DNA of 64,000 bases from contig JAFGYB010000066.1 of assembly GCA_016936355.1 (NCBI GenBank), forward strand, positions 115,196 through 179,195, written 5' to 3'. A program made the translations under genes and the position numbers. This stretch comes from Bacteroidales bacterium (GTDB lineage Bacteria; Bacteroidota; Bacteroidia; Bacteroidales; F082). The notes below the pieces were generated by a model. That model had not been told where the DNA came from. It saw only the letters and a list, made by a program, of their open reading frames with translations, and searched no databases. The first letter of the stretch is position 1. Each line of letters starts with the position of its first letter. Below, piece by piece: positions 33,587 through 41,858 of this stretch.

Positions 33587-35489
33587 CTGCTCGTCCGTTT
33601 GGGTGACAATCGTAACAACTGGTACTGTTGTACACATAATTTCTTACATCTCTGTGCTCTCCGTCGGTATTACTTTGACTGTGTTCGTGGCATGTAATGC
33701 ATGAAAATACAGCATAACTGGTTGGCTGAGTATGACAGGTAGCGCAAGAACTCCAGGTCCCCTGATGCCGCCCGCTGTATATGGGGAAATATTGATTGTC
33801 ATGATCAAAAGTGGCAGGAGTCCATGCTGTTTCGCTATGGCACGAGGCGCAGTCAGTTGAGAACCCTGCTGCCGTGTGTGAGGGATTGGTTGTGTTGTTG
33901 TAATTGGTGGCATGACAACCATAACAGGTATTAGCTGTGGTAGTATAATTTCCCTGATGACACAGGTAACAATTATTGGCAATAGCAGCGTGAGCTCCGT
34001 TCAAGGCATAATAGTCGTTGTGAATGGGGAACGTTGCTGGTTGCCAGCCCGGTTCAGTAGTGTGACACTGGTCACAGGTATTGGGAATAGCCAGTGAGAC
34101 ATGATTTGGATTTACCGTTTCATTGAAGTTGGTCAGGTGGCAACTGACACAGGTGGTGGGCGTTCCCGTATAACCATTGGCATGACAGGCTGCACATTCT
34201 GTTGATACATGTGCTCCTGTCAATGGGAAATTCGTTGCGTTATGGTCAAACGTGGCTCCTGCCCAGCTGGTAGTTGTGTGACACAGGGAGCAATCCAGCG
34301 GATAATTATTTGCTACATGGTTCTCAGCCTGGTTGTAGCTGTCCATGTGACAACTGCTACACGCATTGGAAGTCCCTGCGTAACCATTGGCATGGCAGTC
34401 CAGACATTGGGCCTGAGCATGAGCCCCATCCAATGGAAATCCTGTTGCATCGTGATTGAATGCTCCTTCTCTGCTTCCCGTCGGGTGACAGGCATAGCAT
34501 GCAATACTGGTGTATGTATATCCGCTAATTCCTGAGTGCTCTTTGTCAGTATCTGTCTGGTTGTGTTCATGGCAGTCGATACAGCTAAATACGGTATAAG
34601 TTTCAGGCTGTGTATGACAGTCGGTACATTTGTCCCACTCTCCATTGTGAACTCCGGAATAAATGGGAAAATACAATCCATCATGCGATTCAAAACGTGC
34701 CGGTTTCCAACCCGGATCGGTCGTATGACAATCCGTACAGGTGGTAGAGAAATTCAAGCTTAGATGAGCCGGATTGGTAGTGGAACTAAAATCCTGCTGA
34801 TGACAGCTATAACAATCCGGTGATAAGGGTTCGGAAAGCCCATTTGTATGACACTTTGTACATTCAGCTAGATCGTGGCCTTTTGTTAGGGGGAAGAAAT
34901 CATGGTTGATATTGGCTGAAGTCCAGTCAACTGCATTTATTTTATGACACTCGATACAATTGGTTGAAAAACCCGACTGTGCATGATTCGGATTGGTAGT
35001 GGAAAGAAAATCCTGTTGGTGACAATTGATGCATTCCACGCCCAGTGGCTGAAATTCGAGTTGCGATGACGAAGTGTGGCAAGCTGAGCAGGCAATCAGG
35101 TTGTGGGCTCCCAGCAACGGGAAACCATTTTGTATATGAATTTCGGTAATGTTCGTTACAATCCAGGATTTGGTATCGTGGCAACGGGAGCAATCCAGCC
35201 CAACTGTGTTGCTGTGCATATCCGTATGGCAATTGACACAATCGCTTCCTGCATATGAAAAAACCAACGTCGTATGACACGATTTGCAGTTTGTAAATCG
35301 GTGCTCTCCTTCCAGTTTAAAACCGGTGGAGTCGTGATTGAATTTTGCAGTAGCTGCCGAAAAGGTCCAGCCTTTAGTCGTATGGCAGTCAACACAATCA
35401 AACTTAAGTGATTTGCCATGTGGATTTTTTTGTGCCTGCCCCCAAAATGAAAGCAAAACCAATCCGAATATTAGTGACAACTTGCGCAT
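33579..35489 (-). CDS. 25-heme c-type cytochrome
   Basis: A 636-aa secreted multiheme cytochrome. Signal peptide MRKLSLIFGLVLLSFWGQAQ, then 25 CxxCH motifs that I counted individually, from CVDCH near residue 32 to CYDCH in the last ten residues. Spacing between motifs alternates in a repeating pattern with FNH/FDH histidines as likely distal ligands. The C-terminal ~290 residues repeat the preceding ~290: the HTQP...VFSC..CHEH......EH block occurs twice, each followed by a CHP motif. It has no transmembrane helix after the signal. Its ATG overlaps the end of the 20-heme gene by 19 bases. Predicted periplasmic or outer-membrane/surface electron carrier. Confidence 0.93.
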   Translation of the reverse strand: MRKLSLIFGLVLLSFWGQAQKNPHGKSLKFDCVDCHTTKGWTFSAATAKFNHDSTGFKLEGEHRFTNCKSCHTTLVFSYAGSDCVNCHTDMHSNTVGLDCSRCHDTKSWIVTNITEIHIQNGFPLLGAHNLIACSACHTSSSQLEFQPLGVECINCHQQDFLSTTNPNHAQSGFSTNCIECHKINAVDWTSANINHDFFPLTKGHDLAECTKCHTNGLSEPLSPDCYSCHQQDFSSTTNPAHLSLNFSTTCTDCHTTDPGWKPARFESHDGLYFPIYSGVHNGEWDKCTDCHTQPETYTVFSCIDCHEHNQTDTDKEHSGISGYTYTSIACYACHPTGSREGAFNHDATGFPLDGAHAQAQCLDCHANGYAGTSNACSSCHMDSYNQAENHVANNYPLDCSLCHTTTSWAGATFDHNATNFPLTGAHVSTECAACHANGYTGTPTTCVSCHLTNFNETVNPNHVSLAIPNTCDQCHTTEPGWQPATFPIHNDYYALNGAHAAIANNCYLCHQGNYTTTANTCYGCHATNYNNTTNPSHTAAGFSTDCASCHSETAWTPATFDHDNQYFPIYSGRHQGTWSSCATCHTQPTSYAVFSCITCHEHSQSNTDGEHRDVRNYVYNSTSCYDCHPNGRADD

Positions 35490-37069
35490 GAAATATCTTT
35501 AAATTTATATTCAATATATTTTTTTGCTCCTTGGCTAATCGTTTTGTGACATTGGATGCAAGCCAATCCTTTATGTTTTCCGTCCAGCTTAAACCGGGCT
35601 GTATTGTGGTCAAATTTTTCCGGTTTCCAGTTCTCGTTGGTGTGACAACGCAAACATTCGGTAATCCCGTTTTTATCAAACTGGTCATAATGAACATCCG
35701 TGTGGCAATTGGTGCATTCCTGCTTTTTCCATTTAAACTGTTGTATTGGTTTTGTTGTTTTGTCTTTCCTGAAGTGGCAGGCCTGGCAGGTCACTTGTTT
35801 GTGTTTTCCCAGCAGCGCAAAATTGGTGGTGTTGTGGTCGAAGCTAATTTGATTCCATTCATTTTCAGAGTGACAGGTTTTGCAATTGCCGTTCGGAATG
35901 TACCGGGCATCCATATAGTTTTTATGAATATTATCGTGGCAGTCAATACACCGGGTACTCATGTTTCCAAAATTCCATTGGTCAGAGGTTTTGTGGCAGG
36001 CAAAACAAGGGGTTGCCATGTGTGAACCTTTTAATGCAAACTTTGTTTGATTATGCTGCGTAATTCCGTAAGTCGAAGGTGAAAACCCTTCCACAGAATG
36101 ACAATTTGAACAATCAGGAGAACTACCGTTTTTCACAAATTGTTTTTTGTGATAATCTTCATGGCAATTGCTACAGCGGTTAAATTTTAGTGGTTTTGTA
36201 TAGTTTCCTGTGGTGTGGCATTTTTTGCAGTCAACGTTGGCATGTTTTCCGCGTAAGGGATAATCGGTTCGGTCGTGATTGAACGAGCTGAGTTGTTTTA
36301 CTTGATGAAATGAAAACTGGTTGTGGCATTTCAGGCAGTCATTTCCAAATTTGTTTTTGTGTACGTCTTCATGGCAGCTGGTACAACGGGCAAATGCCAC
36401 GCCTTTAAATTGCTGGAACTTTTTCCCGTTCCGCTCTTCCATTTTGTGGCACTTCACGCATTTCACCGACTGATGTTTTCCTACGAGTGGAAATTTCGTT
36501 TGGCTGTGGTTAAATCCTGGGGCCGGTCTAAAAGCTTCCTGGTTGTGGCATGAAGTACAATTGGATGACAGCGTTTTTTGATGAAAGTCGTCGTGGCAGG
36601 ACAAACAATCCGTGCCCAGACCCAGATAGGTGTTTCCGTCTTTTCGTTTTGAAATTTTATGGTGAATAAGTTCCGGTTTATGGCAGTCGACACATTTAAT
36701 TTTGCTGTGCTTTCCAACGAGTTTATAACCGGATAAATTATGATCAAAGGTGTCTTTATCGAAATGAATGAGTTTAAAATCGCGCCCAAAATGTTCGCCA
36801 TGGCATTTGGCACATTTTTGTCCTTTGACTTCCAAAGAAGCATGGTAACCTTCCTTTTTGTCGATCATTGTTTTGATCTCCGTATGGCATTCCAGACATT
36901 TGGATGAGGTTTCCTTGTCCCCCAAAACATGACATTTTGTGCAATTGTTCAGGCCTTCCAAACTGGCGTGTGCTTTGGACAATTCTCCCGGCGAGAGCTG
37001 ACCAAAAACAGGGCTGAATGTGAACAGCAATCCGAAAAAAAGGATAAGATGTTTGATGTTCTTCTTCAT
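35471..37069 (-). CDS. 20-heme c-type cytochrome
   Basis: A 532-aa secreted multiheme cytochrome. Signal peptide ends VFGQ (about residue 24); 20 CxxCH motifs, the last being the very C-terminal residues CASCH. Repeated FDHN/FNH segments (for example FDHNTARFKLDGKHKGLACIQCH) sit about 22-25 residues before many motifs, suggesting tandem cytochrome c7/c3-like modules with bis-His hemes. Lysine-rich between modules, unlike the more neutral 25-heme partner, so the two probably meet different partners. Starts 21 bases after the NAD(P)H-flavin gene and overlaps the next gene by 19 bases. Confidence 0.93.
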   Translation of the reverse strand: MKKNIKHLILFFGLLFTFSPVFGQLSPGELSKAHASLEGLNNCTKCHVLGDKETSSKCLECHTEIKTMIDKKEGYHASLEVKGQKCAKCHGEHFGRDFKLIHFDKDTFDHNLSGYKLVGKHSKIKCVDCHKPELIHHKISKRKDGNTYLGLGTDCLSCHDDFHQKTLSSNCTSCHNQEAFRPAPGFNHSQTKFPLVGKHQSVKCVKCHKMEERNGKKFQQFKGVAFARCTSCHEDVHKNKFGNDCLKCHNQFSFHQVKQLSSFNHDRTDYPLRGKHANVDCKKCHTTGNYTKPLKFNRCSNCHEDYHKKQFVKNGSSPDCSNCHSVEGFSPSTYGITQHNQTKFALKGSHMATPCFACHKTSDQWNFGNMSTRCIDCHDNIHKNYMDARYIPNGNCKTCHSENEWNQISFDHNTTNFALLGKHKQVTCQACHFRKDKTTKPIQQFKWKKQECTNCHTDVHYDQFDKNGITECLRCHTNENWKPEKFDHNTARFKLDGKHKGLACIQCHKTISQGAKKYIEYKFKDISCASCH

Positions 37070-37090
37070 TCAGTCTTTTTGTTTTGTGTT

Positions 37091-38431
37091 TTATTTTTCA
37101 TGTTTCAAAATGGCGTCGCCAAATTTTTTCGTGATTTGGATTCCGGTATTTTGCAGAAACTGAGTCGGTAATTCGCCCCCGGCAAAAATGTACACCAAAT
37201 CATTTTCCAACTGTCGGGTATGCTCTTCGCCGTCAACTTTAACAGAGATACTGTTCTCTTCAATGCGAATCAGATTTGAGTTCAACAGCAGTTTTACTTT
37301 TTCCGCTGCAACAGCTTCTTTAATTTTTTTATTGTTTTTTGGTTTAAGGCGTGAAAAATTATCCTTGCGGTACGACAGTGTTACCTGATTTTGGTCGGCA
37401 AGTAACAGGGCCGATTCAATAGCGGAATCGCCCCCTCCGACAACCACAATATTTTTACCCGAAATCAATTCGGGTTCCAGCAAACGGTAAGCTACTTTCG
37501 GTAGGTTTTCTCCGGGAATGTTTAATTTACGAGGCGTTCCCCGTCGTCCGATGGCCAGTAATACCCGTTTGGCAGAATAAGAATCGCCCTCTTTTGTGAA
37601 CACCTCAAAACCTCCGTTTTCAGCAATAATTCTTTCAACTTTTTTATTTTCATGAATCTTAATGTTGTTTTTACTGAGTACCGAGTTCCATAAATTCAGT
37701 AATTCTTCTTTTTCGGTTTCATACAATTTCACTTTTCCTTTCAAGGGCAAATCCATGGGGGCAGTCATTACAATTTTCGAACGGGGAAAGGTAAATACCG
37801 TTCCTCCCAGTGTATCCTGTTCCAACGTGATGGCTTTAAGATTTAGTTTTTTGGCTGTCAGTGAAGCTGAAATACCTGCCGGTCCTGCGCCTACAATTAA
37901 GAGGTCAAACTCTTCATTTGATTTTAGGTGTTTTATTGAACGGGCAATATTTTCAACGGCTTGTTTTCCCTGCTCTACGGAGTTTTTTATCAATCCCATT
38001 CCCCCCATTTCACCGGCAATAAAAATCCCTGCAATATTTGATTCGAAATATTGATTGACGTGCGGTAAATCCACGCCCCGTTTCTCGGTTCCGATACAAA
38101 GCGTGATGGCCTCGGTGGGACAGGCATGAAAACAGGCTCCGTGTCCAATACAATGGCTGGCATTGATGACGGTGGCCTTTCCGTTTCTAATTCCCAGGAT
38201 ATCTTTTTCAGGACAGGCCCGAATACAGGCTCCGCTCTGGATGCACGAATTGGGATCAACCACCGGATGCAAGGAAACGGGTTCGTGAATACCTTCTTCC
38301 TTGGCCAGCTTTATTTTGTCTTCAACGATTCTGGATTGTTTTCTTAAGTTCCATACATAAATAAGAATGACCACGGCAACCAACAGAGCGACCGCGCCAT
38401 AAATTACTATTTCTTCAAAAATAATTCCCAT
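37091..38431 (-). CDS. Membrane-anchored ferredoxin-like/FAD-NAD(P)H oxidoreductase
   Basis: A 446-aa fusion. Residues 6-28 are a membrane helix; 60-110 hold two ferredoxin-like motifs, CIQSGACIRACP (C63, C69, C73) and CIGHGACFHACP (C94, C100, C104), in which the second cysteine of CxxCxxCxxxCP is Ser and His; 177-446 is a thioredoxin-reductase-like domain with FAD site GAGPAG (181-186) and NAD(P)H site GGGDSA (332-337), followed by YRKDNFSRLK, which favours NADPH. The redox CxxC of thioredoxin reductase is absent, so electrons probably pass via FAD and Fe-S to the membrane. Start: ATG 38431 lies two bases past the upstream stop; ATG 38446 is an alternative. Confidence 0.85.
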   Translation of the reverse strand: MGIIFEEIVIYGAVALLVAVVILIYVWNLRKQSRIVEDKIKLAKEEGIHEPVSLHPVVDPNSCIQSGACIRACPEKDILGIRNGKATVINASHCIGHGACFHACPTEAITLCIGTEKRGVDLPHVNQYFESNIAGIFIAGEMGGMGLIKNSVEQGKQAVENIARSIKHLKSNEEFDLLIVGAGPAGISASLTAKKLNLKAITLEQDTLGGTVFTFPRSKIVMTAPMDLPLKGKVKLYETEKEELLNLWNSVLSKNNIKIHENKKVERIIAENGGFEVFTKEGDSYSAKRVLLAIGRRGTPRKLNIPGENLPKVAYRLLEPELISGKNIVVVGGGDSAIESALLLADQNQVTLSYRKDNFSRLKPKNNKKIKEAVAAEKVKLLLNSNLIRIEENSISVKVDGEEHTRQLENDLVYIFAGGELPTQFLQNTGIQITKKFGDAILKHEK

Positions 38432-38433
38432 GG

Positions 38434-39303
38434 TTAAAAGATCCATTTGTATCCAAAAAGCACTGCCACGGTAACATGAATAATCATGATTACCAGCATA
38501 ACCAGAGCAAAAGGCAGATGTGCCACATGCCAGTAACGCAAAAATCGCTGCATGGTTGATAACCATTCAATCCGACGTTTCAATATGGTTCTCGACTTAA
38601 AAAGCTTCACCACCTTTCGCAGATTTTTACCTGAAAGATCTTGTGTCTTTAGTTCCGATTTGAACTGGTTTTTCAGTTTTCTCTCCAGGTAAAAACGTTG
38701 AAAAATGTGGAATAAAAAGTTCTTGCTCTCCCGGCTTTCGAGCGATACGATTGCTTCGTTCATCCGGGAAAGAATTTCGTCGTCCACATGATATTGTTCT
38801 TTTAATTCGGTATATAAATCTGCTTCAATGCCTGATAAATCATTCAAACTTAATTCGCGACCCTGAATGGTTCTTGGAATCTGAAGGTAAATAAACCGTC
38901 CAATGACTCCGCTAAGCACTACCGCAACCATGCTCCAGAAGCTGATGGCTACTAGGCCACCGAATTTAAAAGAGGTGTGATACAGTACCAATACCGGTCC
39001 AAGCGAACAGAGGAATATGTGAAATTCGAGCCAGTATTTCAAATAACCAATGCGTGAAAAACGCCGGATTCGTTTGCGTATCATATAGCCAAAAACTCCG
39101 GTTAAGATCAGAAAAGATCCGATTATACCTACTCCGTGTCCAATGAGTCCGGTAGGTTTAAGCATCTCATTCTGGTTGTGAAAATGACGTAATCCGACTT
39201 CTGTTAGATAATAATTTCTGCCATAAACTGCCATGGCGATAAATACAAAAACAGTGATAAAAACCAAGGTGTAGATATAGATCTTGTGTGTGATGCGGTT
39301 CAT
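38434..39303 (-). CDS. Membrane protein, putative b-type cytochrome (first gene of cytochrome operon)
   Basis: A 289-aa inner-membrane protein with helices at about 11-29, 53-74, 93-112, 116-140 and 261-284, and a soluble charged segment of about 110 residues between the fourth and fifth. Histidines in or next to helices (H56, H95, H109, H259, H262, H276) could bind two b-type hemes and exchange electrons with menaquinol. It resembles the membrane cytochrome subunits found beside multiheme cytochromes, but I cannot name a family. It leads a five-gene operon and ends two bases before the flavoprotein start. Confidence 0.75.
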   Translation of the reverse strand: MNRITHKIYIYTLVFITVFVFIAMAVYGRNYYLTEVGLRHFHNQNEMLKPTGLIGHGVGIIGSFLILTGVFGYMIRKRIRRFSRIGYLKYWLEFHIFLCSLGPVLVLYHTSFKFGGLVAISFWSMVAVVLSGVIGRFIYLQIPRTIQGRELSLNDLSGIEADLYTELKEQYHVDDEILSRMNEAIVSLESRESKNFLFHIFQRFYLERKLKNQFKSELKTQDLSGKNLRKVVKLFKSRTILKRRIEWLSTMQRFLRYWHVAHLPFALVMLVIMIIHVTVAVLFGYKWIF

Positions 39304-39331
39304 CTGTTTTTGGGTGATTAATAAGTTATTC

Positions 39332-39367
39332 CAAAAATAAATAATTAGATATATGTATATACGTATA
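39332..39367 (-). promoter_or_regulatory. Putative promoter and palindrome of the cytochrome operon
   Basis: TATTTTTG at 39332-39339 on the minus strand (TAnnTTTG), 29 bases before the ATG. The perfect palindrome TATACGTATA (39358-39367) covers the -33 region and shares ATACGTAT with the BMC promoter palindrome. The rest of the 360-bp spacer to ackA shows only AT-rich sequence and the ackA terminator. Confidence 0.35.
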
Positions 39368-39613
39368 AAATTGTCATTTAAGTATTTATAATCGTTCTAA
39401 ATTTTATATTGAAGTAAAAAGTTAATGTAGGTTTCGAAGGAATTACCAGTATTGGTAAGGGAAAATGCTGTTTAGATAGCTGTTTTCCTTATTGAAAAAG
39501 CATCAATTTATTGCCGTTTTTTTAAGACAAAACCCGTTGAAAGGGCAGGGGTTTTAGATTTATTTTGCCGGATTTTGATGGGAGTTGTGTAAGTGTGGTT
39601 CCTATTCATGCAT

Positions 39614-39648
39614 AAAAAAAGCCTGCGGTTACCGCAGGCTTTTTTTAT
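39614..39648 (-). terminator. Rho-independent terminator of the pta-ackA operon
   Basis: Near-perfect stem AAAAAGCCTGCGG / CCGCAGGCTTTTT with a TTA loop, 13 bases past the ackA stop. A- and T-runs on both sides mean it could also act on the other strand. Confidence 0.8.
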
Positions 39649-39661
39649 GGGACTTGTGGTA

Positions 39662-40858
39662 TTATTCACCCACCATCTGATAGGTGTCTTTGGCAATAAC
39701 CAATTCCTCATCCGTGGGAATAATCATGACGGTTACTTTGGAATCGCTTGAAGAAATAATGGTTTCTTTTCCTCTGATATCCATTTTCTTTGAATCGGTT
39801 TGGATCCCCAGGAATTCCATTTCTGAAAGTACTTTTCTGCGGATTAGTGTGTCGTTTTCACCGATACCGCCTGTAAAGATCAGAAGGTCAACACCGCCCA
39901 GGGCAGCTGCGTATGATCCGATGTATTTTTTAACCCGGTAGGCATACATATCCAGCGCTACCTCAGCACGGTAGTTTCCCATTTCAGCTGCTTCTTCAAT
40001 GTTTCTCATGTCGGAAGAAACCCCCGAAACGCCCAACATACCTGAGAATTTATTGATCAGAGTATTGGTATAATGAATACTGGTTTTTTCTTTATCGGCA
40101 ATGTAGAGCAAAGCCCCCGGATCTATATCTCCTGTACGGGTTCCCATCATAAGTCCTTCGGTGGGGGTCATTCCCATGGAAGTGTCAAACGATTTTCCGT
40201 TTTTAATGGCAGCAATTGATGCGCCGTTGCCAAGGTGGCAACTGATGATTTTTTGTCCTGAATATTCCTTATTCAGGATTTCGCAGGCACGTTCGGAAAC
40301 ATATTTGTGGCTTGTTCCATGAAATCCATACCGGCGGATCTTGTATTTTTCATACAAAATATAGGGGATGCCGTAAAGGAAGACATGTTCCGGCATGCTT
40401 TGATGAAAAGCTGTGTCAAACACACCTACCTGAGGTACCTCAGGCAACAGATTTTGCATGGCGTAGATTCCCTTGAGGTTGGGTGGATTGTGCAACGGGG
40501 CCAGATCGGAGGTGCGTTCCATGGCGTCGATTACTTCCTTGGTGATGACCACACTTCCGCTGAATTCTTCGGCACCGTGAACCACCCGGTGTCCTACTGC
40601 GTCGATCTCATCCAGGCAACTGATACAGCCGTATTTTTTATCAATCAAAACACCCAGCAAAAATTCAATACCCTGCTGATGGTCCAGAATCTCACCTTCC
40701 AGTTTCATTTCCGGATGCTGATCATTTTGTATTTTAATGGCACTGCCCCTCAAACCAATTTTTTCAACAATTCCCTTGGAAAGAATTTTTTTTGATGGCA
40801 TTTCGAATAGTTGAAACTTTATGGATGAGCTGCCGCTGTTGATGACAATAATCTTCAT
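39662..40858 (-). CDS. ackA: Acetate kinase
   Basis: Converts acetyl phosphate and ADP to acetate and ATP. 398 aa with the N-terminal INSGSSSIKFQLF, HRVVHGAEEF, CHLGNGASIAAI, the active-site segment FDTSMGMTPTEGLMMGTRTGDIDPG, and GGIGEN. Third gene of the pta/3-hydroxyacyl-CoA dehydrogenase/ackA operon. It would finish acetyl-CoA disposal, including acetyl-CoA formed in the microcompartment if that leaves the shell. Confidence 0.97.
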   Translation of the reverse strand: MKIIVINSGSSSIKFQLFEMPSKKILSKGIVEKIGLRGSAIKIQNDQHPEMKLEGEILDHQQGIEFLLGVLIDKKYGCISCLDEIDAVGHRVVHGAEEFSGSVVITKEVIDAMERTSDLAPLHNPPNLKGIYAMQNLLPEVPQVGVFDTAFHQSMPEHVFLYGIPYILYEKYKIRRYGFHGTSHKYVSERACEILNKEYSGQKIISCHLGNGASIAAIKNGKSFDTSMGMTPTEGLMMGTRTGDIDPGALLYIADKEKTSIHYTNTLINKFSGMLGVSGVSSDMRNIEEAAEMGNYRAEVALDMYAYRVKKYIGSYAAALGGVDLLIFTGGIGENDTLIRRKVLSEMEFLGIQTDSKKMDIRGKETIISSSDSKVTVMIIPTDEELVIAKDTYQMVGE

Positions 40859-40875
40859 TTTATTTTTCCTTTTTC

Positions 40876-41838
40876 TTACTTAATGATGGCACATGAAACC
40901 GTATTTCCGGAAGTGGAGCCGTCGTTATTGTATCTGTAAAAACCTTTTTTTGTTTGAACCCCCAGATAATTGGAGCGAACCAACCGTTTGATCACCGGAG
41001 AAGCCTTGTATTTTTTGTCGCCGTATTCCTGGTAGAGGTTGTCCATGTATTTCAGGATTTTATCCAGACCGATCTTGTCGGCAATTTCAAAGGGTCCCAT
41101 TGTGTAACCGGTCGTTTCTCTCATGGTTTCATCGATGTCGGTGACCGAAGCCACTCCTTCCATCAAAATTTCGCAGGCTTCGTTGATCAATGGGATTAAA
41201 ATACGGGTGGAAATATTGCCAGGTGACTCGTTGATTAAAATGGCTTTTTTGTTGATGGCTTTAACGAAACGGGAAACCTTTTCAAAGATTTCATCTGAGG
41301 TTTCGCGCCCTTTGACCACTTCAACAATATTGGTTTGATCGATGGGTTCAATAAAATGAATACCGATGGCCCTTTCGGGATGTTTCAACCCGACAGCCAA
41401 ATCCGATATAATCAGGGTGGAGAGGTCGGAAGAGATAATAGCATCTTCCCGAATCACTTTTTCCACATTCTGGAATAACTCCTGCCGAAGGGCAAGTAAG
41501 GTTCCTTTTTGCCGTGAACTAATGGTTTCGATGACCAGATCACAATGGCTCAGATCTTCGATGTTTGTGGTGCCTTTGATATGCGACAAGATGACTTTTT
41601 TCTCGGAAGGGGTGATGCCCCAGTGTGAGATTACATCATCCAGTTGCTGGTCAATTTCCTGCATGATTTCTGCGATGCGTTCATCGGAAACATCCAGAAA
41701 AATGACATCCATCCCGCTTTGGGCAACAATTCGTGTAATGACCTGTCCTACGGATCCGCAACCCAGAATCCCTACCGTTTGAATGGTGCCGGATATTTTG
41801 GCTGCTTTTCCAAGACTGAATTGAACTAAACTGCTCAT
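40876..41838 (-). CDS. 3-hydroxyacyl-CoA dehydrogenase (3-hydroxybutyryl-CoA dehydrogenase-like)
   Basis: A 320-aa short-form 3HCDH. NAD site GILGCGSVGQVI (residues 23-34), catalytic histidine in GIHFIEPIDQTNIVEVV with the partner glutamate 12 residues on, and the C-terminal domain ESPGNISTRILIPLINEACEILMEGV, MGPFEIADKIGLD and GVQTKKGFYRYN. About 20 residues precede the Rossmann strand, and the usual HFFNP is HFIEP, so it is somewhat divergent. Embedded between pta and ackA (17 and 20 bases), which is an unusual place; no thiolase or enoyl-CoA hydratase is nearby. Confidence 0.88.
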   Translation of the reverse strand: MSSLVQFSLGKAAKISGTIQTVGILGCGSVGQVITRIVAQSGMDVIFLDVSDERIAEIMQEIDQQLDDVISHWGITPSEKKVILSHIKGTTNIEDLSHCDLVIETISSRQKGTLLALRQELFQNVEKVIREDAIISSDLSTLIISDLAVGLKHPERAIGIHFIEPIDQTNIVEVVKGRETSDEIFEKVSRFVKAINKKAILINESPGNISTRILIPLINEACEILMEGVASVTDIDETMRETTGYTMGPFEIADKIGLDKILKYMDNLYQEYGDKKYKASPVIKRLVRSNYLGVQTKKGFYRYNNDGSTSGNTVSCAIIK

Positions 41839-41858
41839 TATTTATCTCGTATTATTTG

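Noticed and set aside
33579..37069. Repeats in the two cytochrome genes considered as a CRISPR or DNA-level tandem array
   Set aside because: The repeats are CxxCH codon-level similarity with irregular spacing and no constant spacer length; they encode heme-binding modules.
40307..40795. Open frame of 162 codons antisense to ackA
   Set aside because: The acetate kinase frame carries all family motifs; the antisense frame has none.
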